Shown piece after piece: positions 25,501 to 38,273 of a stretch of DNA of 64,000 nt. The position numbers and the translations under genes were made by a program. The notes below the pieces were generated by a model. The model saw only the letters and a list, made by a program, of their open reading frames with translations. It was not told the DNA's origin and did no database searches. Numbering within the stretch: position 1 is the stretch's first letter; each line of letters begins with the position of its first letter. Origin of the DNA: Gnetum montanum (lineage: Eukaryota > Streptophyta > Gnetopsida > Gnetales > Gnetaceae); assembly GCA_015680685.1 (NCBI GenBank), contig MNCI01025042.1, forward strand, positions 232,582-296,581, read 5' to 3'.

Positions 25501-27221
25501 TTGATGAGGTTTCCAAGCTTGGAACACCATGCATAGGAGGCGTGTTATGGGATCCACCATCAAAAAATTTAAAAATCTAAGCTTGATGCTATCTTCCACC
25601 ATTCCCAACATTGACAAGACTTTCCCCCCTTCACATGTTAGTGCACCATGAGTTCTAGGGTATGACATTTGTAATAGGGGTCTGGACAAAGGCATTTAGG
25701 TTATGTATTTAGGCTTTATGGTGTCTTCCATGAAAATTCAATTTCAAACTTTTATTCTCTACTATAGTGCATCCCTCATTCTCTAGTAGATATTTTCTTA
25801 TTTCCACACTTCTCACCTTCAGTGTGATTGATTCAAATCTCCTCCCAAGGCAACGTTAAAGCTCAAAACCTTCATTATTCAAATTTTTCTTAACATTAGT
25901 CAACAAGGATGAAGAAGAAAGGTACCAATAGTAAGAACATAGCCATTAAGTAAATGGATGTAGTGGCCTAAGGCATCTCCCATCTGCCCAGGCCTATTGT
26001 GATTCAAAGTTCACATGTTGTAACCTCAAGGTAGGCTGCTGATAACCATTTTGTTTATTTCTTAACTGGATTTTATGTTTTTTTTAGTTGGGGATAGGGC
26101 CATTTTTCTATATGTAGTCCATTTTTCTTATTAACATTAAATTTTGACAAAATCCCATCTCCTATTTTGATGTTTTCCATGTGGATCTAAGGTCATTTGG
26201 TTATTTTTTCTTTGCCTAATTAGGTTTTAGATACCAGTTTTGGCAAGAAAAGTAAGCAAAATTTTGAATTTTTTCTTAAGAAACTAGTTAGGAATTCTTA
26301 AAATTTATGGCTTTGGATTTTTAAAGCGAGATTTAATATTTTTGTTGGTTGTGATCTTGTTTGATTTTGAGTTGTAATAAGGGAGATATGACCATTTTGG
26401 TTACATTGCACGGTTGATGTTTGTGCAATTTTTAGATGTTCATAAAAGTTTACAACTTTTTTCTAAATAAAAGACAAGGGATTTAAATTTTTTAAGGTTA
26501 TGGATGCATGGAGCTTGATTTAAGATTTCAAAAAATGTTGTAATGACTCCATTTGGAGCTAAACAAAATTTTGGCAATTTTTTTACCAACCGTACATGAA
26601 AAGGAGTTTTCGGTGATGACCAAGGTCATGTCAGTTTAGGTACATTTTTTGAAAAAATGGTTATGTGTTTCTAGCTATACTAATCATGGCTATAAACTTC
26701 ATGATTTCATGATTCCTTTAATTTTAGAATCATTGAAATTGAATTTAAAATATATTTTTAATGAATTTTTTATTCAAGCTACATAATTTTGGCTTTATTA
26801 TGGCTGTATCAATTTTCCAACATTGACATACTTAGAGAATTTTCTTATCAATGTTCTATGATCCTAGGTATGCCTAAGGATGTTGGAAATGTACTAAATT
26901 TGGTTTCAATGTTATTAAAAACATTTTACTATTTTTAGTAAGTATTCTCATATGGATGTTTTCTAGGTTTTCAAGGTGTTTGCATGTCAACATTGTTTTA
27001 AACTAAGGCATGATTTTGGTCATGAATTTTTGACTATGATGTATAAAATCTATAAAGGTTGTAACAATGTTGATGTTGAATTTCTAAACAAATTTTAGCC
27101 AACACCTTAGAGTTCTTTAGAGGGGCTAATTTCACCTCCAGCTAGGATGTTTGGTAAAATTGTTTAAGAAATAATAAGTGTTGAAACATGAACCTAATGG
27201 TGTTTTGATTTTCTTATGTAG

Positions 27222-27683
27222 GACCCTATTGAAACATATCGTCATTATGGTTGATTTGGTAGGCATCCTATGCTATATCAACCAGCCCAGGGAAAATACA
27301 CCCTGCAGCCCCTACCAAGACTTTGTTCTAGAACAAGGTTAACTATGGTTCCACCTAGGGGTAAGGAAATTCCTTGCCTACATCCTGTAGAACTTTAGTG
27401 TGATGTTTTGGTCACACTTGTTTGTAGATGTGGTGGGGTTATGGTGGAGACCTTGTTACCTATGTCTGTAAGACTAATCATCAAGTTCAAAATTGACAAT
27501 CTTGAAACCTGAGTAATAGGGAAGTCAACGAAAACTAGGAACACTGTCGAAACACGTTATTTATCAAAGATATGAAGCACACCCAAAGTATTCTTAGTAT
27601 AATGTTGATAATACTCTGATGGTGACACATAGAGCCCACATGCTATTCTAAAGCTAGCCTGGCACTATGTACCAATTGCAAGG
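27222..27683 (+). other. R antisense gene exon 2: degenerate FCP1/NIF-like HAD phosphatase domain
   Basis: After the acceptor TTATGTAG the frame reads KHIVIMVDLVGILCYI, then LWFHLGVRKFLAYIL and NFSVMFWSHLFVDVV. These fit the NIF/FCP1 pattern hhhhDhxGhL...hRPGhxxFLxxhxxxFxhhhWTS. After a shift it reads SPHAILKLAWHYVP, resembling the distal PP-H-A-I-F-P region of plant NIF proteins. F2 has the same segment (VVDLVGVLIW; VWFREGACEFLTFLL; NFEVAIWSNFSEV). The second Asp of the DxDG(T/V) signature is Val in both copies, so the catalytic acid/base is absent. Weaker match in the distal half. Confidence 0.65.
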
Positions 27684-28161
27684 GTAAGCATGGTTATCAT
27701 AGATTTCTAATGGTTTTGGCTTTACTGGTTTGGGCATCTTTCTTACGTTGTTGGTTTCATGCACATCTTGCAAGTACAAGGTTAATGAACAAGACTTGAT
27801 CAAGAATGATCAAACCTTGGTGGTGGACTAAACAATATTAAATGTATTTACCAAAGGCCCCAAGATTAGAACCGTTGTATATGAGTAGTTAAAAGGGGAC
27901 TTTGATAAAAGCACTAATATGTTTAACCTTGTTTACAAGAAGTGTATACCTTCCAAAACATCACGTAGCTAGTGGATGCCCCCAAGAATGTTAGGAAGAA
28001 GGGTGTTGCTACGGGGACCTCCACTCAGGCCTTGCTGAACAAGAAAATGATAGATTAGAATAAGAACAATTTGCTATGTTATGCATTTTGTTTCCACGAC
28101 TATATTTTGATTTTTCTATACATGCATATACTAATGCTAAGCATTTATTGTTGTCCTACAG

Positions 28162-29210
28162 GATCTTCCACTTCTTTCGACATCACCTTACTCATTTCAA
28201 GACATCCTGAGCATACCCTCAACCTAAAATTTCATGAGGTAAGGCTAGCATAAAAGTGGTTGTGTGAACAGGAACCTAGAAGCATCCAATCAAACATTAA
28301 ACATGTAGGATTGCTTAATGTTTTCGTGGCACCTTTCCCCACCATCCATGTCATAGAGATGCTAAACATTATTAACTCCTTTGATGAAAGAGCCAATCAA
28401 TTCAACACTACAATACAAGGTATTCCAATCATCATTCCTTTCAATGATGGGATCTTCTGTGACTTGTTTAGTATTCCCATTGATGGGATGAAGGTTACCA
28501 CCACAGTAATGAAGGAGGTCAGCCATTGTGTGGAAGTTGAGGAGTGGTCTGGTGCTAACAAGGGTCACTTCAAACTTATCTTGAATGGCTTCATGACTCC
28601 TAAAGAAAGGAATTCTATCCTTTGTTCCAATCCTAGACTTTTCCTAAACTAGTATCACAAAAGAAGATGATTAGCATTGCATAGGGGTGGACCTTTAAGA
28701 AGGTCCTAATAGAGGATACTTGGTCCAACTAGGCTACTTCCTTAGTTGTGGGGCTTCAAGAGGAGATTCTCAAACCTTGCAAAGATACCTCTACCATAAT
28801 CCACATGCATTATGCATTTTTCATAGGTTATTTGAAGAGTTTCATAGAGTTCCTAGTGGTGAGGAGGGGTGGATGTTTTATGGCCCAAGACCCTAACAAG
28901 CTCTCTAGGCCTTGGATAAAGCATATTTATCTAACTATGGAAGCCTAGAATCCACCAAAGGAGATGGAAAACTTACTATCTCTTACCACCAATTTTGGTG
29001 GTAGATGCTATGCTTCCCCTAACAACATAGGGGAGGAGGCTCTTACAGTGCTAGTAAACATCAAGATGCCTGAAGCGTTGTGCACCAAGGCTAATAGGGC
29101 AACTAGGACAAAGTTGAAATAAACTATAGAGGAAGCACCACCAACAACAAAATAGCCCACCATGAAGAAGCTCAAGTTGAGGCTTAACATGTCACATTCG
29201 GTAGTTATTG
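28162..29210 (+). other. R antisense gene exon 4: unknown conserved domain
   Basis: It contains INSFDERANQFNTTIQG and DLFSIPIDG, then, after a break, FFIGYLKSFIEFLVVR and KLSRPWIKHIYL. The latter aligns with F2 FFAGYLRHFVEFLVVR and QLSRPWINHLFE (38056-37950, minus strand). The first half has the look of accessory domains in plant retroelements (compare the Pfam families for putative gypsy-type transposon and plant transposon protein), but I cannot confirm family membership. Stops at about 28251 and 28650 and a frame change interrupt it. Confidence 0.5.
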
Positions 29211-29454
29211 GTGAGTCTTACTATGTTTTAGTGTTTAGTTATGCTAAGTTCTATTACTATGTTATTCTTTCATGTGCTAACTTTTTTATGTCTTACAATT
29301 GTAGATAAGTGGTAGGATATGGTAGCTTAAGTTGCTACTAAGAAGGAAGCATACAAGCATGCAATCGTAGCAATGGAGGAGGCATAGAGGTGTGTTGTTG
29401 CCATAGCTATGGAGGAGTAAAGGCATGTAGAGGATGTAGAATATGATGACTAGA

Positions 29455-29601
29455 TGTTCCATAATAGAATTAGATAGATCTCATCCATTAATCCATTTTA
29501 AATAAGATGAGATCATATTAATGTAATTCTTATCCAATCCCATGTTTAAGTTATCCCATATTAAGAAGATCCTTAAATAAGATGATAAGGATCATCCCCG
29601 T
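29455..29601 (+). repeat. Copia 5' LTR, left part
   Basis: Aligns with 52743-52889 with about six differences over 146 bases by eye. It stops at the F2 insertion and continues at 47349. Confidence 0.9.
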
Positions 29602-30763
29602 TGAAACACCACAAAATTTCGAGCTTGGTACTTCTCCAGCAAAAAGCAGGTCCCTGAGACCCACGGACAACCATGGCTACATTTGGTGTCACGCATTACA
29701 ACTTTGGGATCAAAATGCTTAATTTTCACTAAGTATGTAGTACCAGCGTATACGCCTAGCGTCTACGCCCGACATCCACAGCGTATACGCCCAGCATAGA
29801 CATCCAACTTACACGCCCGACGTACACGCCTCACATGTATGCTCAGCAGGTACAACAGATGCATACGCCCGACGATGAAATCTCCAAAGACAACATGAAG
29901 ATAGCACTGAAGAGCAAGAATTGAAGCAAGTCGGCAACCTTCAGCATATACACCCTAGCATATATGCCCAGCATCCATCAGTGTATACACCCAGCGTCCA
30001 TAGTATCTTCACCCAAGTTCACACACGCCCAGCACGTCCAATGTATACGCCTAGCATATAAGCTAGCCTGATGTAGCATATACGCCCAGCGTATACGCCC
30101 AGCAGATGTAATATGTTGTATATTTGTAAATTGTATGGACCCAGTCAATGCGCCACGTGTCTCCTAACCCGAGTCTAGCATAACAACCGGTATAAAAGCC
30201 CTGATTTTCCACTTCCCCCAAGTCGGTTGGCAAAAATCCTAGAGCATACCCAGGAGCAATTACCCTGCACACCAGAGCTAAAACCCTCTTATGCTGGAAA
30301 TCCATGTACGTCGTGCACACAGTCTCTACGCTCCTCCTATCGTGCAAACCAGCTGAGTCATCCCTGCATCCACCGGGGCTTTTTTTCTACCTTGTGTTCA
30401 ATCACAACTGCGTTAGACCGGTGCACTGTACCTTCACTCTGTAATACCATTGTTTACAGTTTACGCTAATTTATTACATGTTTTTCCGTTTACGCTCGTT
30501 TACATTTACGCCCTGTCTGCATCTGTTACACTGTTTACGCTCTTATTTATGTCCGTTACGCCATTTACGCATAACCTAGCATGTAGCACTTTGGTATACG
30601 TTCGGGGAAATCCTTGTCTGATCCGTGTGCGGACCATCCAAGGTACTCTACCTTCGTGCATTCCAGCTCACCCTTAGGCAAAGGTGGGATCTTTTGTGCA
30701 CACCCTGCGATCCCACGATCTCTGTTTCCTTCCAATCGGAGACCGACGATTTTAGGCTGTATA
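29602..30763 (+). repeat. F2 5' LTR
   Basis: TGAAACACC...CTGTATA; the 3' copy ends CGGTACA, so the terminal CA here is mutated to TA. The first 147 bases differ from the 3' LTR at about six sites. U3 (29740-30110) is filled with AGCGTATACGCC and variants. The frame at 30063-30347 (-) is a repeat by-product. Confidence 0.95.
30191..30198 (+). promoter_or_regulatory. TATA box of F2 5' LTR
   Basis: TATAAAAG in ACCGGTATAAAAGCCCTG. The same context is at 46776-46783 in the 3' LTR. It lies just downstream of the GTATACGC cluster, as expected for a U3 enhancer followed by a core promoter. Confidence 0.6.
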
Positions 30764-30768
30764 GAAAT

Positions 30769-30786
30769 TGGTGCTAGAAGGAGGGC
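30769..30786 (+). other. F2 primer binding site
   Basis: TGGTGCTAGAAGGAGGGC starts 5 bases after the LTR end, in the position where minus-strand synthesis is primed by the 3' end of a tRNA. I cannot assign the tRNA with confidence. Confidence 0.55.
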
Positions 30787-31378
30787 CTCCGCCTAAAACC
30801 TTGCTTGCATGCTCCCCAGCATCTACGCTCATTCGCATTTTTGCTTCCCTATTCAACACTCACTCCCTGCAAGTCTTTCAGCGTCTACGCTGCCAACTTC
30901 ATGTGGACTCTGTCCACAAAAAACCCCAGTGTCTACGCTGCCACACACATGCTGCCATACATTTCACGCTACAGATTTTCCCTACACCGCACATAAACCT
31001 GTTAAAGTTTACACTACATATTTTACTCACGCTGCATAGTTTACGCTACGCTGTTGTCTAGTTACGCTGCACACTCTTACACTGAAAACCTTATCTATGC
31101 TATATGCCAACTCTGTCCTTGCTATTCTTTACGCCTTAGATTTGTTTTACGCTATATCCTTTATCTTGTTTTATGTTGCCCCCTTTTATGCTGTGCCTGG
31201 ACGCTGTACACGCTGTCTAGCGTATATGCTGAACCACTTACGCCGTAGACTCGTCTACGTCGACCATATACGCTACATACGCTATCATTATACGTTGTAG
31301 CTGAAGCGTATACACTGCATGCTGCGCAGTACATTAATTTCGCATCTCCAGACCATTTCATACCTGCAACATATCATC
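30787..31378 (+). other. F2 leader, rich in TACGCT motifs
   Basis: No convincing coding signal. The sequence repeats TACGCT and GTCTACGC many times (for example around 30820, 30880, 30930, 31030, 31140, 31240). Several short overlapping frames here (30768-31361) come from this motif and are not accepted as genes. Confidence 0.5.
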
Positions 31379-34300
31379 ATGAACCCCATCAACACCACCG
31401 CTACCACTACCCAGGTCACTAACATTCTAGATACCATGGCTATCCAACAGCCCGTCGCACNAAAATGGAAGTAAAGAGGCAGTTCAAACTCTTTTACAGG
31501 GGGGGACGCGAGTTCATCCCTTCCTCGTATGATGTAATCCCCGTTCCAGAGCAGTACTTGGAGCTCATCACACAGCTCCTCCTGCACAGGAGCCACACAT
31601 TGTATCACCCTGTGGTGGATCCCCAACTAGAAGAAGAGGACGAATTCGCTGCCCAATCAGAGCACGAGGACTCCTATCACACCCTCAGTCCGCAAAACCA
31701 TATCAACCCTATTTTTCATCCATACACAAGGGAGGTCATGCCCCTCCAACCCCTTAGGTTCACCTAGGCCCAAGTACTGCCACCGGAGACATCAACGCTA
31801 GTGCATATTCCTCCCCCGAACGACCCCCAACCCAACACATTCCCTTTCGCAATCATCTGCGCTGCAGCTGCAAGCTCGTCTTCACAAGCACTACCCCCTC
31901 ACGATAGCGTGGGAGTGACATTCCCACCCCGAGTGATAGGGATGCCACACGTGATACCGGCATCCACATCTGCTCACTACATCCTGCACATTCAAACGCA
32001 CGTAGCCCCCTCGACCGCCGTAACCTAGCAAGGAGTCCCTTCCTACAATGTGGTCGGGCAATGGCCAAGGATGGGTGTGCCATCACACCAACCCTCCCAC
32101 CACCACGTGCCACCCCACACAGTGCCACTAGCCAACACTCCCCCGGTACAGTTGCGACCATAGCAACAACAGCCTTTCCCCTATAACGTGCCATCCTTAG
32201 TGCCACCCACTGTAAGCTTTCCACAAGCACAACCGCCGACCGCACAACTTTCCGTCTTTCAACCCACCGTCCAATAGTCTAACCCGTACAATATACCACA
32301 ACCTCAAGCTGCCATGTTACCAAGTACCCAAGATTGGGTAGACGCCAAAAAACTGATGCAAGAATTAACTGACGAGGTGAAACGCCTCAAAATAGCCGCC
32401 GACGAGGAGTTGAAGGTAGTGGACTTCTACCACGATGACCCCATCAGCTCTTCTGTCCCACCCTTAACTTTTCCCAAAGGCGTCTCCTTACCAACACTAA
32501 CCAAATACAATGACGAGACAGACCTCAATGCTCATTTAATAACATTTAGGTTAGAATGCATGCTACTCCAGGCATGGCCCCATGCCATTCTCCGAGTGTT
32601 CCCCATGTCCCTCGCGGGGAGAGCACTTGATTGCTATCGGGCGTTGCCAAGGAATTCCATCTTCTTCTTGGAAGACTTATTACACCAGTTTGTGACCAGG
32701 CTCAAATACAACTTGAAACCCAAAGCCACACTAGACAGCCTCATACAGGTCAAGCAAGCACCGCTTGAACCTGTATAGAAATTTATTTAGAGGTGGAGCG
32801 CTGCTCTCAACGAGCTGCATGAGCCAATCTCCCAGACCTACCTGCTTACTATTCTAAAAGGGGTCGTTAACGATTTCTTTAAATCCAAGCTAGACTACCT
32901 TAACATGCGTAATCTTAACCAGGAATTTGTACAAATTAAAAACATAGAAGAAGCGGCCCAAAATAGCCATGACCCTGCATACCTAGCCTTTAAAAATCAA
33001 CACACTAAAAAAGATAAAGAGAAGGCTAAGGCAACTATAGCGGCGATAGCGGGGGCGCAACAACAAAACAAACCGCCGATAACCCCTACTAACTACAATA
33101 AACCAACTCCCACAACCGTGCAAGAATCATCATCGTAATAGAACCCAACAAACCGTACGTGAAATTTCAAGAGGAAAGAACCCTCTCAATACATGGCTCT
33201 GCCAATGAAGCCATCCTAGCTCTTCGATCAACTCTTGAAGGCTGGGTTAATAAAGCATAAATAGTTATCCCCTATGGCCATCCAAAGACACGACCGGTTC
33301 TATCAACTCATTCAGAACCCAAGCCTAGCAACATCAGATGAGCCTCCCATACCCAAAGGCTTCAAAATGGATCGCTTTTGCGATTACCATCAACGAAATG
33401 GGCATGGTACGGATTACTGTTTCACCTTGAGGCAGGATTAACAGCGGATGATTGACGACGGCCAAATCACCTTCGACGAGGCCAACCCGATCCAACCGCA
33501 GAATCAAGCTATGGGGGTCTATAAAGACCCTTTGAACACTAAAGAGGCACCATATGTTATTAATACAATATATCTTGATGACGATTCCGAGGCATCCAAC
33601 ATCAACACCATCTACCCTGGGTGTACACAACAAACATCCGACAGGCCGTTTATAGTTCGCATTCCTGCTCTTGCATCCACATCCATGCCCCAACCACCGC
33701 ATGCCTCACAGCGACCATATGTTGTTCAGATGCCCCCAGCTGTAGCAATGTCTAACACCATGACAAGCAACAAGCCATACGTGGTGCGTGTCCCTCCCGT
33801 CATTCCCTCAAATGCACCAACCCCTCATACTTGGCCTACCCCTTTCGTAGTTCGAGTACCACTAGCAGTCGCAATAGCAGAGGTCCAACCTCCACCAAAA
33901 CCAACCCCCTATGTCATTAGGATACTCGAAAATCCTAATGATTACCGATCCTCCACATCACAAACGCAAGGCGAACCTATCTCCTACGTCATTAGGGTAC
34001 CTAGCCAGCCTTCTAACCAATCACATCTGATGGTACAACCACAATCCCGCCCAGCTCAATATCTGGTAAAAGTCCCAGGGCAACCCGAGGTGTCAAGACT
34101 AGTCCCACCTCCATGCCACACACAAGAACTCCTAGCAGATAGGGTTACACGTGAACGTGTGGAGAAGGAACGCCAACGGCTAGCTGTGGGGCCACCTAAG
34201 CCTACTCCGCTTAACTCTGTACCCATGTCGTCATCTAACAACCAACCGAACACAAGAAACAAAGGTGAATCGTCTGAAAAACATGAACCACCTAAAACGA

Positions 34301-35421
34301 TAGTTCCGAACAAGAATGAAAAATCAACAAAACGTGAAATAAAACTGTTGGGCCCAATGGATCCAGTCATCGCTGATAAAAACATCCCCAATAGTGGAGG
34401 CTTCGCAACGGCCTTGACACAAGTCACACAAGCATTGAAACAAAAGAACACTTCACTAAGCTTGTACGACTTGGTTTTAACATCCCAAACACATCGGGAA
34501 GCTTTAGTACGTATGTTAACGCCAATCCCAGTAAGCAAGGACTTGCCCCCAAACAAACCCTCCATTCATGCGGTAATGTACTCGCCTCACGGGACTACTC
34601 CTAAGCCCTTAACCTTTCATGATGACAACATTAAGGTGGACAAGAAAACAGGGGAGATAACAACAGCCCCCATGTTCATAACGATACGTATAAACCAGTT
34701 CAAAATACATAGGGTCCATGTAGATGATGGAGCCACAACAAACGTTGTACCATACCCCATCATTGAGCAACTAGGGCTTACTGAGTTAATTAAACCAACC
34801 ACAACTACATGTTTAAAGTCATTCAGCGGGTCACACGTAATGGTAAAAGGCACAATAACCTTATATTTCATAGCCAGAGACCAATTCCCTACATGTGCCG
34901 ACTTCCTAGTGGTCGATGAAATGCCAGGATTCAACCTAATATTGGGAAGACCGTGGTTGGCCCAACTGAGAGCTGTCTCCTCCCCTATACACCAAGAAAT
35001 TCACCTGTCTTATGAAGGTGGTGAAATCATCATACATGGGGAAGCAGCTACTCCTATCATTTCATCACACATGGACATGGACCAGGGCTCAGAGGTCGAG
35101 CTCGAAAAGCCTAGCCGAAATGACAAGAATCCGCAACCACCGGTAAGCAGTAAACCTTTAGACGCGGAACAAGAGCCTCCTAAAATAGAAACGCCTACGC
35201 CTGATATTGTACATACGGCTTCCCAATTAGAAACTAACACAGAAATCATGCCAACTACTAAAACATCTAAAAACACTGACCCAGGAACCACTCCATCAGA
35301 CGTCCCTTGGACCGAGTTACCATTCAACGTGATCAACGAAGGAGACGCCAAATACAGAATCATACCCGTTGACATATCGCCTAACATTCAAAGGAAGAAA
35401 ATCAAAAAACTATTACAATAA
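31379..35421 (+). pseudogene. F2 gag-protease polyprotein, nearly complete
   Basis: The start ATG at 31379 (MNPINTTATTTQ) runs into a frameshift at the ambiguous base 31461, then continues MEVKRQFKLFYRGG. The proline/glutamine-rich region precedes the gag core (32314-32990; LTKYNDETDLNAHL, RALDCYRALPR). A CCHC-like finger CDYHQRNGHGTDYC is at 33391-33420. A 657-codon open stretch (33448-35421) holds six or seven repeats of the type PYVVRVP, LSLYDLVLTS, the protease site HVDDGATTNVV (about 34717-34750) and FNLILGRPWLAQL. In-frame stops, mainly TAG, interrupt the part before 33448. It ends at TAA 35419, at the aligned position of the F1 and R stops. Confidence 0.9.
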
Positions 35422-35972
35422 TATCAACACTCAGTCTGAAATGACGTTAAACTATAACATGTCCGAAACGACGTTAAACTACAAATCGTTCGAAATGACA
35501 CTAAACTATGATAAATCAAAAAAAGAAAAACAAAACAAAATACTACGCTACACTCCCAGTTCGGAATGACGTTAAACTATCATGTCTGCAATGACATAAA
35601 ACTAGCCACGATCAGCAATGATCACTCGACCGAGAAATCTATCTGCATCCTTCAAAATATTTCCTGATTACATTGGGGCTCGAAATGACCATAAACTATG
35701 CATGGGGCCCGAAATGGCCATAAACTAGTACGTGTTTTTCGTTTATCTTTTATAATTACATTTCCGCATTGCACTTAAAACAAAAAATGAACCAAAACAT
35801 TTTACATTTGTATGTCATGTTTACAGTTAAATTAAAAATCAACAAAAACTTTCTTACATGCAATGTTGTACAATTACAAGCGTCAACTATTTTCGTCCAT
35901 CTCAAAATTTTCAAGTTACAATTCCGGTATAAATTTGAGTCAGAAAACAACAAAAACTTAAAAATTAAAACG
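35422..35972. other. F2 spacer after protease with repeated TTAAACTA motif
   Basis: At least seven units of the type GAAATGACGTTAAACTA / GAAATGACCATAAACTA lie between 35437 and 35730, spaced 25-60 bases. The frame 35369-35569 reads through them and is not accepted. No gene otherwise. The 3' end of the antisense gene is at 35973. Confidence 0.6.
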
Positions 35973-36173
35973 CTAAAAATCTGGGACGGGAGGGTCGTCC
36001 CCTTTAAATTCACTAGCATCAGGGGCCCCTGCTCCACTGGGGCCAGCTTCTTGGGCATCACCGCCACCTTCATCCTGAAAATACCAAAAAGAAACAACCA
36101 ACACAAGAATAAGCGAATGTCAAAATTTTAAACATTATTCAATAAATTAACTTCATAAGGACAAAACGCTTAC

Positions 36174-36961
36174 CATAGGAGATCCCCCTAAGCCAAATTC
36201 CAGCCGATGAAGGATTTCCTCTTCTGAAACGCTGGCCCAATCCATCCCATCAAGGCCTAAGTCAACGTCTGCCAAAGTCTTTCCTTTGTCGACAGCCGAC
36301 CAGGTAGGACGTTTTAGGGGGAACTCGCCCACCAACACTTCCCCAGAAATAGTTTTGATCACCCTTGTAGGCGACTCCATTTCCACAGTTGTATTTTGAG
36401 AAAAAGTATCGAAGGAAGAACGCAAACCCAAACCCTCCACAAACATCTCTAGTTGGCGCTTTTCAATAGACACCTCTTTTAACGACTTCTTGTAGTAATG
36501 TTTGTGATTTTTCTCATCCTGACCCCACTTACGAACCTTAGAAGTGAAAGATTTCCAATCTTGACATTTAAGGTTCAGGAGATCGATTTGGACTTTGCGC
36601 TCTACCATTCTCCAAGTCAGCGACAGATGATGATTTAGTAGATTCCAATATCTGGTGTATGTAACCTCGGACGTTCGCCAGGAGCGATCGCCACTTAGTC
36701 TGGCAGCGGAGAACTCATACCGAGCCTTCAGATCGTCACGTTCCACTGATATTTCAGAGACTTCCTTTTCTTTTGCCTAAATCTGTAGCCACAACTGCTC
36801 ATCAATGGAACGCCTACAAGTCCATAACGACTTAGCGTTGTGCACAAGGCCTTCTGCAACTCCCTCATAAACAGGCCTTGGCACCTGTTCCACTTCTGGG
36901 AAAAGTATGGTTAAACTTTCTATGCTAATGTTTTCAGAGGGATCCCATCTCAATTTAGCAC
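36174..36961 (-). other. F2 antisense gene exon 7: charged coiled-coil-like exon
   Basis: 788 bases bounded by GGGTAG| and ATG|GTAAGC. The frame is open except one TAG (WLQI*AKEKE). The 197-residue open part is rich in Lys, Glu and Arg (ERDDLKARYEFSAARL; KSLKEVSIEKRQLEMF), consistent with helical coiled coil, and ends with EEEILHRLEFGLGGSPM. R has VVWKPHDDMEF at its start and MIEDHILHHLDTGLQHL at its end (53594-54408); F1 keeps ILYHLEDGLSHI. Confidence 0.75.
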
Positions 36962-38273
36962 CTACCCAAGCGAAAAATACATGTTAAGACAATATAAATA
37001 AGATGTGAAACTCCAAACCTCTAAATGATTCATACCTATATCAAGGTGGGCCTCCTGGATCTGTTCAACAACTTCCTCCACGATTCCAGCCACAAAATCC
37101 ATCTTACTTGGCATTTCTGCCCAAGTAAGTGGCTCACGGGTACGGGATGAACTAACCTCCGTGGTCCTCTTAAGGGGAACCGTCTTCATGGGTACGTCCA
37201 ACCACATTGTCCTGGTCTCGCTGCCTTCATCTGAACAGGATAAAAACACGAAAATAAAATACCATAGGATTGACAATTGATCAAGCAATTCAAAATGAAA
37301 TAAAAAGGAAAATGTACCATGATCCTTGTCACCCTCTGGGGGATCGTCCAAATCTAGATTTCCCTTAAAGAAGCTGCTGAACATTTGGTTGACAGCGTCC
37401 TGATCGTCCAACGGTTCGATTTCAGTGGTATTTTCCTTTAACTCCTCCGTCCCTCCGCCCTAGCTCTTCTCTGTGTTTTCCTCCTCGTTATTCTTCTCCG
37501 TGTTGGTCTCCTCCTCCTCGGTGATAGTCTCTAAAGCCTGTTTCCTCACTGCTGTTAAAATCAAGCCAAAAACATCAATGACACATAAGTGATTGAAGTA
37601 AAAGTTATAAACAAAATGAAAGCGATAAAGCAATAAGCAAGCGAGGTCCGCTTACCAGGCATCTTGAAGCGTATGTGCTTCACGCATGGCTGGTTCACAT
37701 CAGAGACTTCCTCAGTCACGCGTTCAAGCCTTTTTAGCTTTGACTTGGCTTGGCCAACGGTATCCTTGATGACCTATTCCGCCCATCTAGCAGTGTAGGG
37801 TACGTCATCTGGCTCCAATCCCAAACTATCACGTGTATGGATTGAAGCGCTAGATGATCCCCCTGTAGTAATAGAAATGGATTCATCAATGCCTTCAGGT
37901 GCATCTTGGGATTTAGCTATCTCAAACAAGTGATTGATCCACGGGCGGGATAGTTGACCCCGATCCCGCAGAACAAACTTGTTGTCTACACGAACTACCA
38001 GGAACTCGACAAAATGGCGAAGGTAACCAGCAAAGAACGCAAAGGTGAAGTGAGATTACGTCTCGACATTCGAACGCAACTGCACTATCTCCTTGTGCAT
38101 ACCCGCCAACAAAAATAGGGGCCAGTTATATCGCATGCCCGTTTCCAAGATAGTTCGCATGACACGAACAGCCTCAACCCCAAGACTCTTCACCTGGGAA
38201 AGGGTTTTAGGGAAAACCTGTGCCCTGAACAAGGGATATAATTCGTTCACTTCCACAACTTTTGCTTTCCCCT

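Larger units (their letters stand above)
25909..29454 (+). pseudogene. Antisense accessory gene of R, left part (exons 1-5), cut by the copia insertion
   Basis: The gene runs opposite to R's gag and pol. Exons read as follows. Exon 1, 25909-26030 (MKKKGTNSKN..., HLPRPIV), donor AAG|GTAGGCT. Exon 2, 27222-27683, FCP1-like. Exon 3, from 27775 to about 28050. Exon 4, 28162-29210, after CCTACAG and before G|GTGAGT. Exon 5 starts at 29305 after TTGTAG and is interrupted at 29454. Exon 1 ends in phase 2, as in F2 (40406-40536), with the same donor text GTAGGCT. Several in-frame stops and frameshifts make it a pseudogene. It continues at 53104. Confidence 0.75.

Noticed and set aside
29450-29454. 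Target duplication for the copia element
   Set aside because: CTAGA and AAGGA (53104-53108) do not match; insertion is instead supported by the broken exon of R.
29740-30110. GTATACGC repeats as a CRISPR-like array
   Set aside because: Units are short, palindromic and irregularly spaced, in a plant LTR; no repeat-spacer structure.
30769-30786. Assignment of the F2 primer binding site to a named tRNA
   Set aside because: The sequence begins TGG as required, but I cannot match the acceptor stem to a tRNA with confidence.
30063-31361. Numerous small frames in the F2 LTR and leader (and 46291-47355 in the 3' LTR)
   Set aside because: Produced by repeated TACGCT/GTATACGC motifs, which lack stops in some frames; no domain and no codon signal.
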